Assembly: GCA_027310365.1 (NCBI GenBank)
Contig: DAIDAY010000005.1
Location: forward strand, 1 to 43,705
DNA: 43,705 nt
Source: a bacterium
GTDB taxonomy: Bacteria > Patescibacteriota > Minisyncoccia > UBA6257 > GWB1-50-10
Direction of reading: 5' to 3'
Below, one piece after another: positions 33,630-42,009 of the stretch; the stretch's first letter is position 1, and every line of letters begins with the position of its first letter. The notes beneath the pieces are model-generated. The model made no database searches and was not told the DNA's origin. It saw only the letters and a program-made list of their open reading frames with translations. The translations under genes and the position numbers were made by a program.

Positions 33630-34601
33630 CTATTGCTGCAGCAATTTCCTCACGAGATTGCTGATATCAATAAAGTTTTGGTACGCATCCTTGATTTTCG
33701 CCAAGGAGGCGTTCACCAAATCTTTGATTGATGCGGGTGAAGAGGTTCCGGCAGCGCCGCCGGCGTCCGTGCTGGAACTCGTCGTTGCTTGCGCTAAGCC
33801 TGCCTGCGCAGGCAGGCTGAGCGAAGCGGTTGCAGTCGATGAGGGAACAACGAAAGACGAAACATTATCGGCAGCCGAGGTCGCGCTCGTTGCCACTGTC
33901 GACGTCGAAGCGCTCGACGTCGCACCGCCAACATACTTCGAAAGGAAAAGATTGTACGCCTGGGTGTTCAAATCCTTCGCCGCCTTCACGTCGTTGGAAG
34001 CCCCGGCGAGCATGCCACTGATCGTCTTTTGATCGCCGGGCTTAAACGTCAACGAAGAAAGGTCTTTCCTGATGTTGCTCAGCCGTTTTTGAGAGATCTC
34101 GATGGCCGACGATTCCTGCCGGACCAGAAGAAAATCCTGCACTTGATTCACGAGCGGCGTATACTCAGCATCCCGCCACGACTTGAAGTCTTCCGCAATC
34201 GCCTTGACCCCCGGAAGGTCCAAAGACGAACTGCCCGAGACGAGCTGCCGTTCCGAATCGAAATAAACAAGGGCGGCGGCCAACCTGTCCGTTGAACTGG
34301 ACACCCACGCGCTGTAGTCGGGATTTTTGTTAACCGTCAGGAGCTTCAGCTCAAGGTCCTTTGCTTCCGCCGTCGAGAGATCGAACACTTGCTGCATGGC
34401 ATTGATTCTCAGAGCGACGTCGTTCACGTTCCCCTGGTCCTTTGCATTCACCAGGCTGTCGAGAGCATCCTTTGCGCCCCGAAAAACCTGGCTCACCGGA
34501 CTCGAGTCGTCGGCAAAAACAGTTCTTGCCAAACCGAGGCTCGCAACGGCAAAAATCGACATCATGGTGAATAATTTTTTCGTATGTTCGTACATGCTCA
34601 T
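33630..34601 (-). CDS. Secreted helical protein, last gene of sigma operon
   Basis: 323 residues. Signal peptide (about 1-31, ends FADD), then a long predominantly helical region (VSQVFRGAKDALDSLVNAKD, DLSTAEAKDLELKLLTVN) with CPR-type unknown fold, then a Ser/Thr/Ala-rich linker (about 230-290) and a final helix (IKDAYQNFIDISNLVRKLLQ). The linker is encoded partly by an in-frame palindrome (33797-33818), giving LSLPAQAGLAQ. It follows the putative anti-sigma gene by 13 bases, so it may be the surface sensor or a regulon member of the ECF system. Function unknown. Confidence 0.6.
   Translation of the reverse strand: MSMYEHTKKLFTMMSIFAVASLGLARTVFADDSSPVSQVFRGAKDALDSLVNAKDQGNVNDVALRINAMQQVFDLSTAEAKDLELKLLTVNKNPDYSAWVSSSTDRLAAALVYFDSERQLVSGSSSLDLPGVKAIAEDFKSWRDAEYTPLVNQVQDFLLVRQESSAIEISQKRLSNIRKDLSSLTFKPGDQKTISGMLAGASNDVKAAKDLNTQAYNLFLSKYVGGATSSASTSTVATSATSAADNVSSFVVPSSTATASLSLPAQAGLAQATTSSSTDAGGAAGTSSPASIKDLVNASLAKIKDAYQNFIDISNLVRKLLQQ
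33797..33818. repeat. 22-bp palindrome inside a coding sequence
   Basis: AGCCTGCCTGCGCAGGCAGGCT, the same core as the palindrome at 31291-31308. It is in frame and lies in the low-complexity linker of the secreted helical protein, so it adds residues without breaking the gene. Imperfect flanking arms GCTT-G-CGCT / AGCGAAGC extend the hairpin. Confidence 0.75.
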
Positions 34602-34614
34602 ATTTCGCGGCGGG

Positions 34615-35079
34615 CTATTGCAAAACTTGATTCAATAAATCGTCAACTTGGCTGCCGTTTCCGGCGACGGTCATGCTTGCCATCATCAGACTTTCGGACT
34701 GTAAAATATCGGGATTCAAATGCAACGCCGCATTGCTGGTCACAGCCGAAAGCGTTTTATTGATCGTTTGATTGATCTGGTTGTTATAACTCACTTCACT
34801 CAGGGCTATGTTGATGTTCATAGCATTCAACTCCTTGTTCAGCGCCTCGGCGCTGGCAATGGGCACTTGCCCGCTCCGCGCGGGAATGAAAAGATAGCCG
34901 AGAATGAGCAGAAAAACGACCGCAAACGACATGGCCCAGGCGGTGACGTGCGATCCAAAGAAGATCACTCTCTTCTCTTTCTCCAGCGAGAGAATCAAAA
35001 CCCGGCTCTTCCGAAGGAAAGACTCATCGGGTTCGATCTCCCTAAATTTCTTCAGTTGTTTTTTTAAATCTTGATCCAT
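34615..35079 (-). CDS. Putative membrane anti-sigma factor
   Basis: 154 residues: cytoplasmic N-terminus (MDQDLKKQLKKFREIEPDE), one membrane helix (about 46-65, AWAMSFAVVFLLILGYLFI) and an exported helical domain. It overlaps the end of the ECF sigma gene by 38 bases, the usual arrangement for a sigma/anti-sigma pair. There is no recognisable zinc-binding HxxxCxxC motif, so assignment rests on context and topology. Confidence 0.6.
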   Translation of the reverse strand: MDQDLKKQLKKFREIEPDESFLRKSRVLILSLEKEKRVIFFGSHVTAWAMSFAVVFLLILGYLFIPARSGQVPIASAEALNKELNAMNINIALSEVSYNNQINQTINKTLSAVTSNAALHLNPDILQSESLMMASMTVAGNGSQVDDLLNQVLQ

Positions 35080-35611
35080 GCTTCTCGATCTCTTTTCTCA
35101 GTTGCTTCAACGCCCGATGCTGGATGACCCTGACGGCCCCTTCACTCTTTTCAAGCGCACGGGCTACTTCTCTGTTGGAAAAATCTTCGATGAATTTCAT
35201 GATGAGGACATCCTGATAAACCGGCTCCAGCTTCGACAAGCATTCTTTTACCGCAATCATGTCGGAGTCGAAATCGATCTTTCCGGCGATATCGGGATCG
35301 ACGGAAAAACGTTCTTCCGCAATCGTCTCAATGTCGTACGTTGGCCGCACGGTTCTCCAATGATCGATGACGGCATTCCGCGCCACCTTATAAAGGTAGC
35401 TCATGAACGGCACGCCCCGGTCATCGAAGTTTTCCATGTTCTTCCATGCACTCAAAAACACTTCGTGGGTCAGATCTTCGGCGTCGCTTTTCTTGCCGTT
35501 GAGCTTGAGAAAAACGTACCGATAGACCTTCGGGGCGTACTTATCGTAGAGTTCGCCAAAGGCGACCCCTTCGCCTTTTTTTGCCTTCTTAAGGAGCTTA
35601 TCGTCCTCCAT
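35042..35611 (-). CDS. ECF RNA polymerase sigma factor
   Basis: 189 residues. Region 2: AFGELYDKYAPKVYRYVFLK, DAEDLTHEVFLSAWKNM and SYLYKVARNAVIDHWR. Region 4: LSKLEPVYQDVLIMKFIEDFSNREVARALEKSEGAVRVIQHRALKQLRK. Region 3 is absent, as in group IV sigma factors. First gene of a three-gene operon with a membrane protein and a secreted protein, suggesting control of an envelope response. GTTAC boxes lie in the upstream region. Confidence 0.92.
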   Translation of the reverse strand: MEDDKLLKKAKKGEGVAFGELYDKYAPKVYRYVFLKLNGKKSDAEDLTHEVFLSAWKNMENFDDRGVPFMSYLYKVARNAVIDHWRTVRPTYDIETIAEERFSVDPDIAGKIDFDSDMIAVKECLSKLEPVYQDVLIMKFIEDFSNREVARALEKSEGAVRVIQHRALKQLRKEIEKHGSRFKKTTEEI

Positions 35612-35661
35612 AATTTAAAACGAGATTTTTACCATTTTGTTTCTGAAGCCAATGAAAAGGG

Positions 35662-35698
35662 TGTAACGGCCCGTAACGAAGGTTACAGAAATAGTAAC
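35662..35698 (-). promoter_or_regulatory. Cluster of GTTAC/GTAAC boxes upstream of the ECF operon
   Basis: Four boxes: TGTAAC (35662-35667), GTAAC (35673-35677), GTTAC (35682-35686) and GTAAC (35694-35698), in direct and inverted order. ECF -35 elements usually contain AAC, so one of these could be the autoregulated -35, and the inverted pair could be a repressor site. I cannot fix the -10. Confidence 0.4.
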
Positions 35699-35788
35699 AG
35701 CTTGCCGCAACGGAGTAAACTCCTCGACTAATCGTTCCGTTTCCGATATCCGAAGACAACCTTAAGAAAACCGAGAAAATAAGGCAGT

Positions 35789-36496
35789 GTGCCATCGGAC
35801 AGCCGATCAGTAACTTCTTCTCCGAATTCTTTTCCCGATACCGTTAGTAACTTTGATTACTTAATTGTTATGGGTGGCCCACAAAGTCCTGTAACAACCG
35901 AAACGGAGTGTTCCCACTTTCGCGCTAAAGAGGAAATAGCGTTTATTAGAAATGCCATAGCTAAAGACAAGTTTTTACTCGGGATTTGCCTAGGCGCACA
36001 ACTTATTGGAGAAGCGTTGGGCTCTAAATTTGACCAGAGTCCTAATCGGGAAATTGGCGTTTTTGATTTAACCCTAACTTCTGACGGGAAAAAAGATCCT
36101 ATCTTTTCTACTTTCCCCGAGGTATTCCCTGTCGGGCACTGGCATGGGGATATGCCTGGATTGACATCAACAACCGCTATACTAGCTACCAGCAAGGGTT
36201 GTCCGAGACAGGTAGTTAGGTATTCCCCTAAAGTTTACGGCTTCCAATGTCATTTTGAGTTTACCCCTGCTTCAATTGAAGGGATGATAGAAAACTGTTC
36301 AAATGAACTAGAGCAATACAAGTCATTACCCTATATTGAAAACGCTGAAACTCTAAGAAAACACGACTATGCTCCTATTAACAATTTGTTGTTCAAGTTT
36401 TTGGATGATATGCAATCAATTTACGAGGCTGAACAACCGAAAAATAATCTATGCTACAGTTTATTCCTAAAACCGACCAGTTTATTTGCGTTGTAA
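35789..36496 (+). CDS. Class I glutamine amidotransferase-like protein, N-terminus missing
   Basis: 235 residues from GTG 35789. The core is intact: DYLIVMGGPQSP, nucleophile elbow GICLGAQLIGEALG (Cys), and GFQCHFEFTPASI (catalytic His and Glu). The usual first 30-40 residues (first beta strand and helix) are absent; the reading before SFPDTVSNFDYLIV looks unlike the family, and another frame upstream (GQPISNFFSEF) may be the lost part, implying a frameshift near 35815-35840. Such proteins transfer ammonia from glutamine or act on gamma-glutamyl compounds. AT-rich and overlapping the DUF2000 remnant by 46 bases, so part of an acquired pair. Confidence 0.65.
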   Translation: MPSDSRSVTSSPNSFPDTVSNFDYLIVMGGPQSPVTTETECSHFRAKEEIAFIRNAIAKDKFLLGICLGAQLIGEALGSKFDQSPNREIGVFDLTLTSDGKKDPIFSTFPEVFPVGHWHGDMPGLTSTTAILATSKGCPRQVVRYSPKVYGFQCHFEFTPASIEGMIENCSNELEQYKSLPYIENAETLRKHDYAPINNLLFKFLDDMQSIYEAEQPKNNLCYSLFLKPTSLFAL

Positions 36497-36887
36497 ATAA
36501 GAAAATAGTACCAGCGAAATTATTAAACGCTTTGGGTCATATGATGGCTGGGTTGGTTTATCAGCATAGAGATAACTTTGCTCCTATGCGATTTAGGGAT
36601 TTTATTGATATGTCAAAATCAATTCATCCTGCAACCTCTGAAAACGCCTTTATAGTGTTAAGAGCAGAGAATAGTAACCAAATAAGAACGCTAAGGAATA
36701 AACTTATTGAGCAAAGATACCTTTTACCGACTTTACGAATGTAATGGTTCCAGGTGATTATGTCACTCAATAGGAAGAGTTTGATAAGACTCCAGAAGAG
36801 AACTTAGAATATTATGGCGTATGTTTTTTTATGAACAAAGAGAAGTCTCGTGAATTGACCAAAAAGTTTTCCCTTTATATTGAGTAA
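36451..36887 (+). pseudogene. DUF2000 family protein, frameshifted with an internal stop
   Basis: From ATG 36451: FICVVNKKIVPAKLLNALGH, MMAGLVYQ and IVLRAENSNQIRTLRNKLIE fit DUF2000, a small family of unknown function with a peptidyl-tRNA-hydrolase-like fold. The frame ends early at 36744; the continuation is in another frame (TDFTNVMVPGDYVTQ, then a TAG, then EEFDKTPEENLEYYGVCFFM and ELTKKFSLYIE, stop at 36885-36887). So there is one frameshift near 36715-36725 and one nonsense codon. TAG is used as a normal stop elsewhere in the window, so recoding is unlikely. Confidence 0.75.
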
Positions 36888-37057
36888 CTATTCATCCAAC
36901 CTATATAAACTATAAAACTGTGTGATTGAGGTCTGACTCCGGTATCCAGTCTCCAAAACATCCAGGCTAAAACAATTTTACTGAAAATTAGGGCTCGAAC
37001 TCGGGGAAAACTTGATTTGAAGGGGAGATTTTAAACCACAACAAAACCATTCTCATA

Positions 37058-37131
37058 TGGAGCGGGTAAGGGGAGTTGAACCCCTCTCAACAGGTTGGAA
37101 ACCTGTGGTAATGCCGATATACGATACCCGC
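37058..37131 (-). tRNA. tRNA-Gly (TCC), CCA encoded
   Basis: Acceptor GCGGGTA/TACCCGC, anticodon stem ACAGG/CCTGT with loop TTTCCAA (anticodon TCC), T-arm GAGGGG TTCAACT CCCCTT, discriminator T and encoded CCA (37058-37060 on the complementary strand). Divergent from the ribosomal operon. Confidence 0.92.
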
Positions 37132-37225
37132 CGTTCTCTCTATTGTAGAACAAACCATCCCTCAACAACAAGACGAACGAGCTGGAAAATAAGCACGAGA
37201 GATGGTAGAGTCATGAGTGATAAAC

Positions 37226-37357
37226 CCCGCACCTTTCAGGGGCTGCGGGAACCACCAACCGAAGATTCACGTAATGCGTCACATGAAAAACCATCAAGGT
37301 CATAAGCGAAGTGAGGGTTCATATGCCGATGAGGCTATGATCCTTTGAACGTGCGGG
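37226..37357 (+). promoter_or_regulatory. Candidate structured leader of the rplE operon
   Basis: CCCGCA(C) at 37226-37232 can pair either with TGCGGG at 37244-37249 or with GTGCGGG at 37351-37357. The two pairings exclude each other, and the second ends ten bases before the rplE ribosome-binding site. TCATA/TATGA form another hairpin at about 37318-37340. This could be a ribosomal-protein autoregulatory leader. Confidence 0.35.
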
Positions 37358-37377
37358 ATGAAACCATGGAAGGATTA

Positions 37378-37848
37378 ATGAAAAAAATAGAAAAAATCGT
37401 CGTCGGAAGCGGCGTCGGAAAGAAATCTCAGGAAGATCACTTTGAAGACAAAATGCTCCCCGAGATGGAAAGCGATTTCGCGAAAATCACTGGACAGAAA
37501 CCTTCGCGCCGACCGGCCAAACAATCCATCGCCGGATTCAAAATTCGGGAGGGACAAATCGTCGGTCTCAAGGTGACGCTCCGAGGGAAACGGATGCGCG
37601 ACTTTTTGAATAAAGTCATCAATCTCGCCCTGCCTCGCGTGAAAGACTTTAAGGGACTGGACGGGAAAAACGTCGACATGAACGGCAACTTGAACATCGG
37701 GTTAAAGGATCAAACAGTTTTCCCCGAAATCGAATTGGAGAAAACCAAGGTCATATTCGGCGTTCAAATCACCATCGTTCCCAGGATAAAAATCCGCGAA
37801 GCAGCGATTGATTTATACCGTAAACTTGGGGTACCATTGAAGAAATAA
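37378..37848 (+). CDS. rplE: Ribosomal protein uL5 (short form)
   Basis: 156 residues from ATG 37378, preceded by GGAAGGA at the right distance. Matches L5 from the first beta strand on ([78 protein letters not shown]), but lacks the N-terminal helix of about 20-30 residues that most L5 proteins have. Binds 5S rRNA and the central protuberance. First gene of the operon here; rplN and rplX, which usually precede it, are replaced by a divergent tRNA-Gly. Confidence 0.92.
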   Translation: MKKIEKIVVGSGVGKKSQEDHFEDKMLPEMESDFAKITGQKPSRRPAKQSIAGFKIREGQIVGLKVTLRGKRMRDFLNKVINLALPRVKDFKGLDGKNVDMNGNLNIGLKDQTVFPEIELEKTKVIFGVQITIVPRIKIREAAIDLYRKLGVPLKK

Positions 37849-37855
37849 AAAAACT

Positions 37856-38041
37856 ATGGCGAAGACCTCCACATACGAACGATCGAGGAAAAAGCCGAAA
37901 TTCACCACGAGAGCGGTGAACCGGTGTTTTCGGTGCGGAAGGAAACGAAGCTATATGAGAGATTTCAATTTATGCCGCATCTGCTTCAGGGAACTGGCGA
38001 GCAAGGGTCAGATACCGGGAGTGAAAAAAGCTAGCTGGTAG
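37856..38041 (+). CDS. rpsN: Ribosomal protein uS14, zinc-binding type
   Basis: 61 residues, the short C+ form with four zinc ligands Cys24, Cys27, Cys40 and Cys43 (RCFRCG ... LCRICF), followed by [18 protein letters not shown]. Seven bases after rplE. Confidence 0.96.
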   Translation: MAKTSTYERSRKKPKFTTRAVNRCFRCGRKRSYMRDFNLCRICFRELASKGQIPGVKKASW

Positions 38042-38080
38042 AGCGAAATGCTTAAACATTTAAATATTTAAATATTTTCC

Positions 38081-38452
38081 ATGTACATCGATCTGGTGAT
38101 TAAAATTAAAAATGCACAGAAGGCTCGGAAAGATCTTTTGAAAACACGCCATTCAAAAGTCGACGAGGCGATCATTGATGTTTTGGCGAGGAAAGGGTTT
38201 GTAAAAAGTTCTGAGGTGAAGGGAAAAGGATATAAAAAATATGTGGAAATCGTCTTGGGGGGAAAACGCGAAATTCAGGGAGTCAAGATTTTGAGCAAGC
38301 CATCGGTCAAAAAATACATCGGTTACCAGGATATCAAGCCGGTCAAAAACGGCTTCGGAACGCTCGTCATTTCAACGCCGCGAGGGATCATGACCGGGAG
38401 CGACGCCAAGAAGGCGGGCGTCGGCGGCCAATTACTCTTTGAAGTTTGGTAA
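38081..38452 (+). CDS. rpsH: Ribosomal protein uS8
   Basis: 123 residues. N-terminal part is short (MYIDLVIKIKNAQKARKDLL); the C-terminal RNA-binding half is typical: KPSVKKYIGYQDIKPVKNGFG, TLVISTPRGIMTGSDAKKAGVGGQLLFEVW. Binds the central domain of 16S rRNA and often regulates the spc operon. A 190-base gap (38453-38642) without a recognisable gene separates it from rplF. Confidence 0.95.
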   Translation: MYIDLVIKIKNAQKARKDLLKTRHSKVDEAIIDVLARKGFVKSSEVKGKGYKKYVEIVLGGKREIQGVKILSKPSVKKYIGYQDIKPVKNGFGTLVISTPRGIMTGSDAKKAGVGGQLLFEVW

Positions 38453-38642
38453 GGAATCAGTTGAAGAATTTGAGGAAAAGCTGTAGAATTTTTCATCATC
38501 AAGTCTTACCCTCCCGCGTAATCCCGGATATCCAAATAAACAATCCAATGAATAATAATCAGTCGAAAATAAAATCGCGTATCCTCTTCCAGCAGTGTGG
38601 GGATGCTTGTTTCTGAAGCTGGTAAATTTCGATAAACTTCGC

Positions 38643-39197
38643 ATGTCTAAAATAGGAAAACAATCCATAACGATGCCCGACGACGTGACCGTAACCGTGA
38701 ATGACGGCGTCGTGACGGTAAAAGGCGGGAAAAACGAGCTCAAAGTTCCAGTCCTTCGCGGCGTCATCGTTTCTCTGAATGGCAAAACCGTTACGATTTC
38801 CCTTGGCGCGAAAACCAAGCAGGCAAGAAGCAGTTGGGGAACCATGCGAGCGCTTATCCAGAACGCTGTTACGGGAGTCGTCAAGGAATTCGAGAAAACT
38901 CTCATTTTGGAAGGCGTCGGCTATCGCGTTCAGAAAGAAGGCGATAATCTTAATCTGAATATCGGTTTTTCGCACCCGATAAAATACTTGGCGCCGGAAG
39001 GCATCGCGTTCGAAGTGGATAAGAACTCCAGGGTGAAAATCAAGGGAGCCGACAAAGCGCTCGTGGGAAGAGTGGCGGCGGAAATCCGAAAGATAAAAGA
39101 ACCGGAACCGTATAAGGGGAAGGGATTTCATTATGATACCGAAATTGTAAGGAGGAAAGCGGGCAAGAAAGCGGCGACAACCGCCTCCGCAAGCTAA
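38643..39197 (+). CDS. rplF: Ribosomal protein uL6
   Basis: 184 residues from ATG 38643 (MSKIGKQSITMPDDVTVTVN). Two L6 repeats, with VKEFEKTLILEGVGYRVQKE, LNIGFSHPIKYLAPEGIAFE and the signature EPEPYKGKGFHYDTEIVRRKAGKKA near the end. The reading 16 codons upstream has no family similarity. Confidence 0.96.
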   Translation: MSKIGKQSITMPDDVTVTVNDGVVTVKGGKNELKVPVLRGVIVSLNGKTVTISLGAKTKQARSSWGTMRALIQNAVTGVVKEFEKTLILEGVGYRVQKEGDNLNLNIGFSHPIKYLAPEGIAFEVDKNSRVKIKGADKALVGRVAAEIRKIKEPEPYKGKGFHYDTEIVRRKAGKKAATTASAS

Positions 39198-39200
39198 AAA

Positions 39201-39614
39201 ATGAGGAAAGTGAAATCAGCCAATAGGAAAGCGAAGAGAAGAGCGCGGCGCGTACGCGTCAAGTTGCGAGCGACCTCATCGAAGCCGCGGCTTTCCGTTT
39301 TGAGAAGCAATAAACACATCCATGCACAAATCATCGATGACGCGAAGGGCAAAACGCTCGCGGCCGCTTCATCGCTTGAAATCGCTGGAAAGAAGAAAAC
39401 GACGAAAACCGGCGCGGCGAAGATGGTCGGCGAAGCGCTCGCCAAAAAAGCCATCGCGCTCGGCATCAAAGAAGTGGTTTTCGACAAGGGCAAGTATAAA
39501 TATCACGGTCGCATTAAAGCTTTGGCAGACGGAACGAGGGAAAACGGCTTGCAGTTCTCATCCCATGAATCTCGTGAGAAATCGCGTACGCGCATCAAAG
39601 GAATAAAACAATGA
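39201..39614 (+). CDS. rplR: Ribosomal protein uL18
   Basis: 137 residues. Basic N-terminus, [44 protein letters not shown] and [20 protein letters not shown]. About 18 extra residues follow the usual end ([17 protein letters not shown]). Binds 5S rRNA with L5. Confidence 0.95.
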   Translation: MRKVKSANRKAKRRARRVRVKLRATSSKPRLSVLRSNKHIHAQIIDDAKGKTLAAASSLEIAGKKKTTKTGAAKMVGEALAKKAIALGIKEVVFDKGKYKYHGRIKALADGTRENGLQFSSHESREKSRTRIKGIKQ

Positions 39615-39668
39615 ATAAATCATCAATGAAAATGGTCAAAAACAATAAACGCAAAGCGCAGGGTGCGT

Positions 39669-40202
39669 ATGCGTGCCACTTCTAACGAGATGAATCCACG
39701 ACAATCACACGGCAGTCCGCGTTTCGCGAAGCCGAAAAGCGAGTACCAGGAAAAAGTTATCGAAATCAAACGGGTGACCAGAGTCATGGCCGGCGGGAAA
39801 AGGATGAGCTTTCGGGCGACGTTGGTTTTAGGCGACAAGAAGGGAAAAGTGGGACTCGGCATCGGCAAGGGCCTCGATGTTGCTGCGTCGGTTGAAAAAG
39901 CAAAACGACAGGCGCAAAAAAATCTCATTACGGTCAACCTGAAAGAAGAAAGGACTATCCCGCATGAAATCGATGAAAAATACAGCGCCGCAAGAATACG
40001 GATCAAACCCGCCAAAAAGAACCACGGGCTCATTGCCGGCGGATCCGTCCGCACGGTTCTCGAACTTGCCGGCGTGAAAGACGTCTCGGCAAAAATTCTC
40101 GGCCGGACGACGAACAAATTGACGAATGCCATGGCGACCATCAGGGCACTCAAGCGATTTAACGGAGAAAAAACCAAAACCGATGAGCATGCAACTACAT
40201 GA
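39669..40202 (+). CDS. rpsE: Ribosomal protein uS5
   Basis: 177 residues from ATG 39669; a GTG at 39663 or an ATG at 39690 are alternatives. S5 double-stranded RNA-binding fold: EKVIEIKRVTRVMAGGKRMS, GLGIGKGLDVAASVEKAKRQ, IPHEIDEKYSAARIRIKPAKK, GLIAGGSVRTVLELAGVKDVSAKILG. A 25-codon ORF in another frame (39611-39685) leads into it and is probably not coding. There is no rpmD between it and rplO, a known CPR trait. Confidence 0.95.
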   Translation: MRATSNEMNPRQSHGSPRFAKPKSEYQEKVIEIKRVTRVMAGGKRMSFRATLVLGDKKGKVGLGIGKGLDVAASVEKAKRQAQKNLITVNLKEERTIPHEIDEKYSAARIRIKPAKKNHGLIAGGSVRTVLELAGVKDVSAKILGRTTNKLTNAMATIRALKRFNGEKTKTDEHATT

Positions 40203-40608
40203 ACTGCGGCCCGCGCATCGCGGCAAAAAAATAAAGAGGGTAGGCAGGGGAGGGAAACGTGGTACAACTTCCGGGAAGGGCCAAAAAGGACAGCGGGCCC
40301 GTGCCGGGCACCGCATCAGGCCCGCAGAGCGGGATATGATCCAGCGAATCCCGAAACTTCGGGGTGTCAAGAATATCTCGCTGAAAAAGGCTGCCGCGGT
40401 GGTCAAGACGAGTGACCTTAAAAAAATCGCCGAAAACCAGAAGATTTCTCCGGAAATACTCGTCAAAAAAGGTATAATAAAAAGCAGGAAGGAACCCGTG
40501 AAAATCCTTTTCGATGAGAATCCCGAAGGATCTTTCGAGATTCAGGGCATTAAACTCTCGGCAAAAGCCAAGGAAGCTGTGGAGCGGGCGGGAGGTAAAA
40601 TGCTCTAA
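40183..40608 (+). CDS. rplO: Ribosomal protein uL15
   Basis: 141 residues from ATG 40183 (MSMQLHELRPAHRGKKIKRV). Glycine-rich N-terminus GRGGKRGTTSGKGQKGQRAR, then IPKLRGVKN and the C-terminal GSFEIQGIKLSAKAKEAVERAGG. Overlaps the end of rpsE by 20 bases, indicating coupled translation. Confidence 0.95.
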   Translation: MSMQLHELRPAHRGKKIKRVGRGGKRGTTSGKGQKGQRARAGHRIRPAERDMIQRIPKLRGVKNISLKKAAAVVKTSDLKKIAENQKISPEILVKKGIIKSRKEPVKILFDENPEGSFEIQGIKLSAKAKEAVERAGGKML

Positions 40609-40725
40609 CGTCAATGCATCCCGCGAGAAACCACAAACTTATGCAGAAAATAACTACGAACGAAGTTGCATCGACCTCATGTCGTAGGCGGTCGCTTCTA
40701 AAAAAGGCGTTTTGTTTCCAACGGG

Positions 40726-41997
40726 ATGAATAAATTTCTCCAAATTTTTAAAATTCCGGACCTCAGGAAAAAGGTCTTGAGTGTTCTCTTTTTGCTTTTT
40801 GTTTTTCGTCTCTTCGCGGCGATCCCGATTCCCGGCATTAATGTTTCCCAACTCCAGCAATTCTTGTCTTCCAACCAGCTTTTTGGATTCCTTAATATCT
40901 TTTCCGGCGGCGGCATCTCGAATCTTTCCATCATGATGCTCGGCGTCGGCCCCTACATCACGGCGACCATCATCATGCAGCTTTTGACGATCGTCTTTCC
41001 GCAACTCAAGAAAATCTATTATGAAGAGGGAGCGCAGGGCCAGGCGAAATTCAACAGGATCTCGCGGTACATCACCGTGCCCTTGGCCATGCTTCAGGCC
41101 TACGGTTTTTTGAACCTTCTGACTTCCCAGAAAGTTCTGAGCCCGCTGCCGTTTTCATCACTCATCGCGAACGTTCTCGTCATCACGGCGGGCAGCGTAT
41201 TTCTCATGTGGATCGGCGAACTGATCTCGGAATATAAAATCGGGAACGGCGTTTCTCTCATCATTTTCGCGGGCATCGTGTCGCGCTTGCCGCAGGAAAT
41301 CGGGACGATGTTTTTCAACTACAATCCGGCGATGCTCCCGACGTATCTCGCGTTCGTCATCCTTGCCGTCATCGTCATCGCGGGCGTTACGTTCATCAAC
41401 GAAAGCGAACGGAAGATACCGATATCATACGCAAAACAAGTGCGTGGAATGAAGATGTACGGTGGCGTCTCGACGTATTTGCCGCTCAAAGTAAACCAAG
41501 CGGGCGTCATCCCGATCATTTTCGCGATTTCTCTTCTGCTTTTCCCGCAATTCTTCGCCCAAGCGGCGGCAGTCGTCTCACCGAGCCTTTCGCTTACGCT
41601 CAACGGATGGTCTTCGAGTTTTTTCAATAACATACCGATCTACAGTTTGGTGTACTTCCTGTTAGTCGTCCTCTTTACGTATTTCTATACGGCCATAACT
41701 TTCGATCCCGAGGAAATCTCCAAAAATCTTCAGCGGAGCGGTGGATTTATTCCGGGCATCCGACCGGGCGAAGCGACCGCCGAAACGATAACGAAGACGA
41801 TTCATCGCATAACGTTTTGGGGAGCCTTGTTCCTGGGCTTTGTCGCGATACTGCCGAACCTGACGCAGATGGCGACCGGTATCGCTTCCTTGACGATCGG
41901 CGGCACGGCGCTCCTCATCATTGTTGCCGTGGCGCTCGAGACCATGAAGGCCGTTGAATCTCAACTCACCATCAGGGAATACGAAGGCATCATGTAA
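40726..41997 (+). CDS. secY: Preprotein translocase subunit SecY
   Basis: 423 residues with ten membrane segments. LFLLFVFRLFAAIPIPGIN (TM1), SIMMLGVGPYITATIIMQLLT (TM2 with plug region), GEGAQGQAKFNRISRYITVP-like loop, GNGVSLIIFAGIVSRLP and the C-terminal EETMKAVESQLTIREYEG. Central channel for export of the S-layer-like and other secreted proteins. A 117-base gap with no gene precedes it. Confidence 0.97.
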   Translation: MNKFLQIFKIPDLRKKVLSVLFLLFVFRLFAAIPIPGINVSQLQQFLSSNQLFGFLNIFSGGGISNLSIMMLGVGPYITATIIMQLLTIVFPQLKKIYYEEGAQGQAKFNRISRYITVPLAMLQAYGFLNLLTSQKVLSPLPFSSLIANVLVITAGSVFLMWIGELISEYKIGNGVSLIIFAGIVSRLPQEIGTMFFNYNPAMLPTYLAFVILAVIVIAGVTFINESERKIPISYAKQVRGMKMYGGVSTYLPLKVNQAGVIPIIFAISLLLFPQFFAQAAAVVSPSLSLTLNGWSSSFFNNIPIYSLVYFLLVVLFTYFYTAITFDPEEISKNLQRSGGFIPGIRPGEATAETITKTIHRITFWGALFLGFVAILPNLTQMATGIASLTIGGTALLIIVAVALETMKAVESQLTIREYEGIM

Positions 41998-42009
41998 CGT
42001 ATCCAATAC

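Noticed and set aside
36781-36887. Recoded TAG codon in DUF2000
   Set aside because: The same gene is also frameshifted, and TAG ends other genes such as map and secreted-protein neighbours, so it is a nonsense mutation.
39611-39685. Short ORF before rpsE as a lost L30 gene or as the true S5 N-terminus
   Set aside because: It has no L30 pattern and is in another frame from S5; absence of L30 is normal in CPR.
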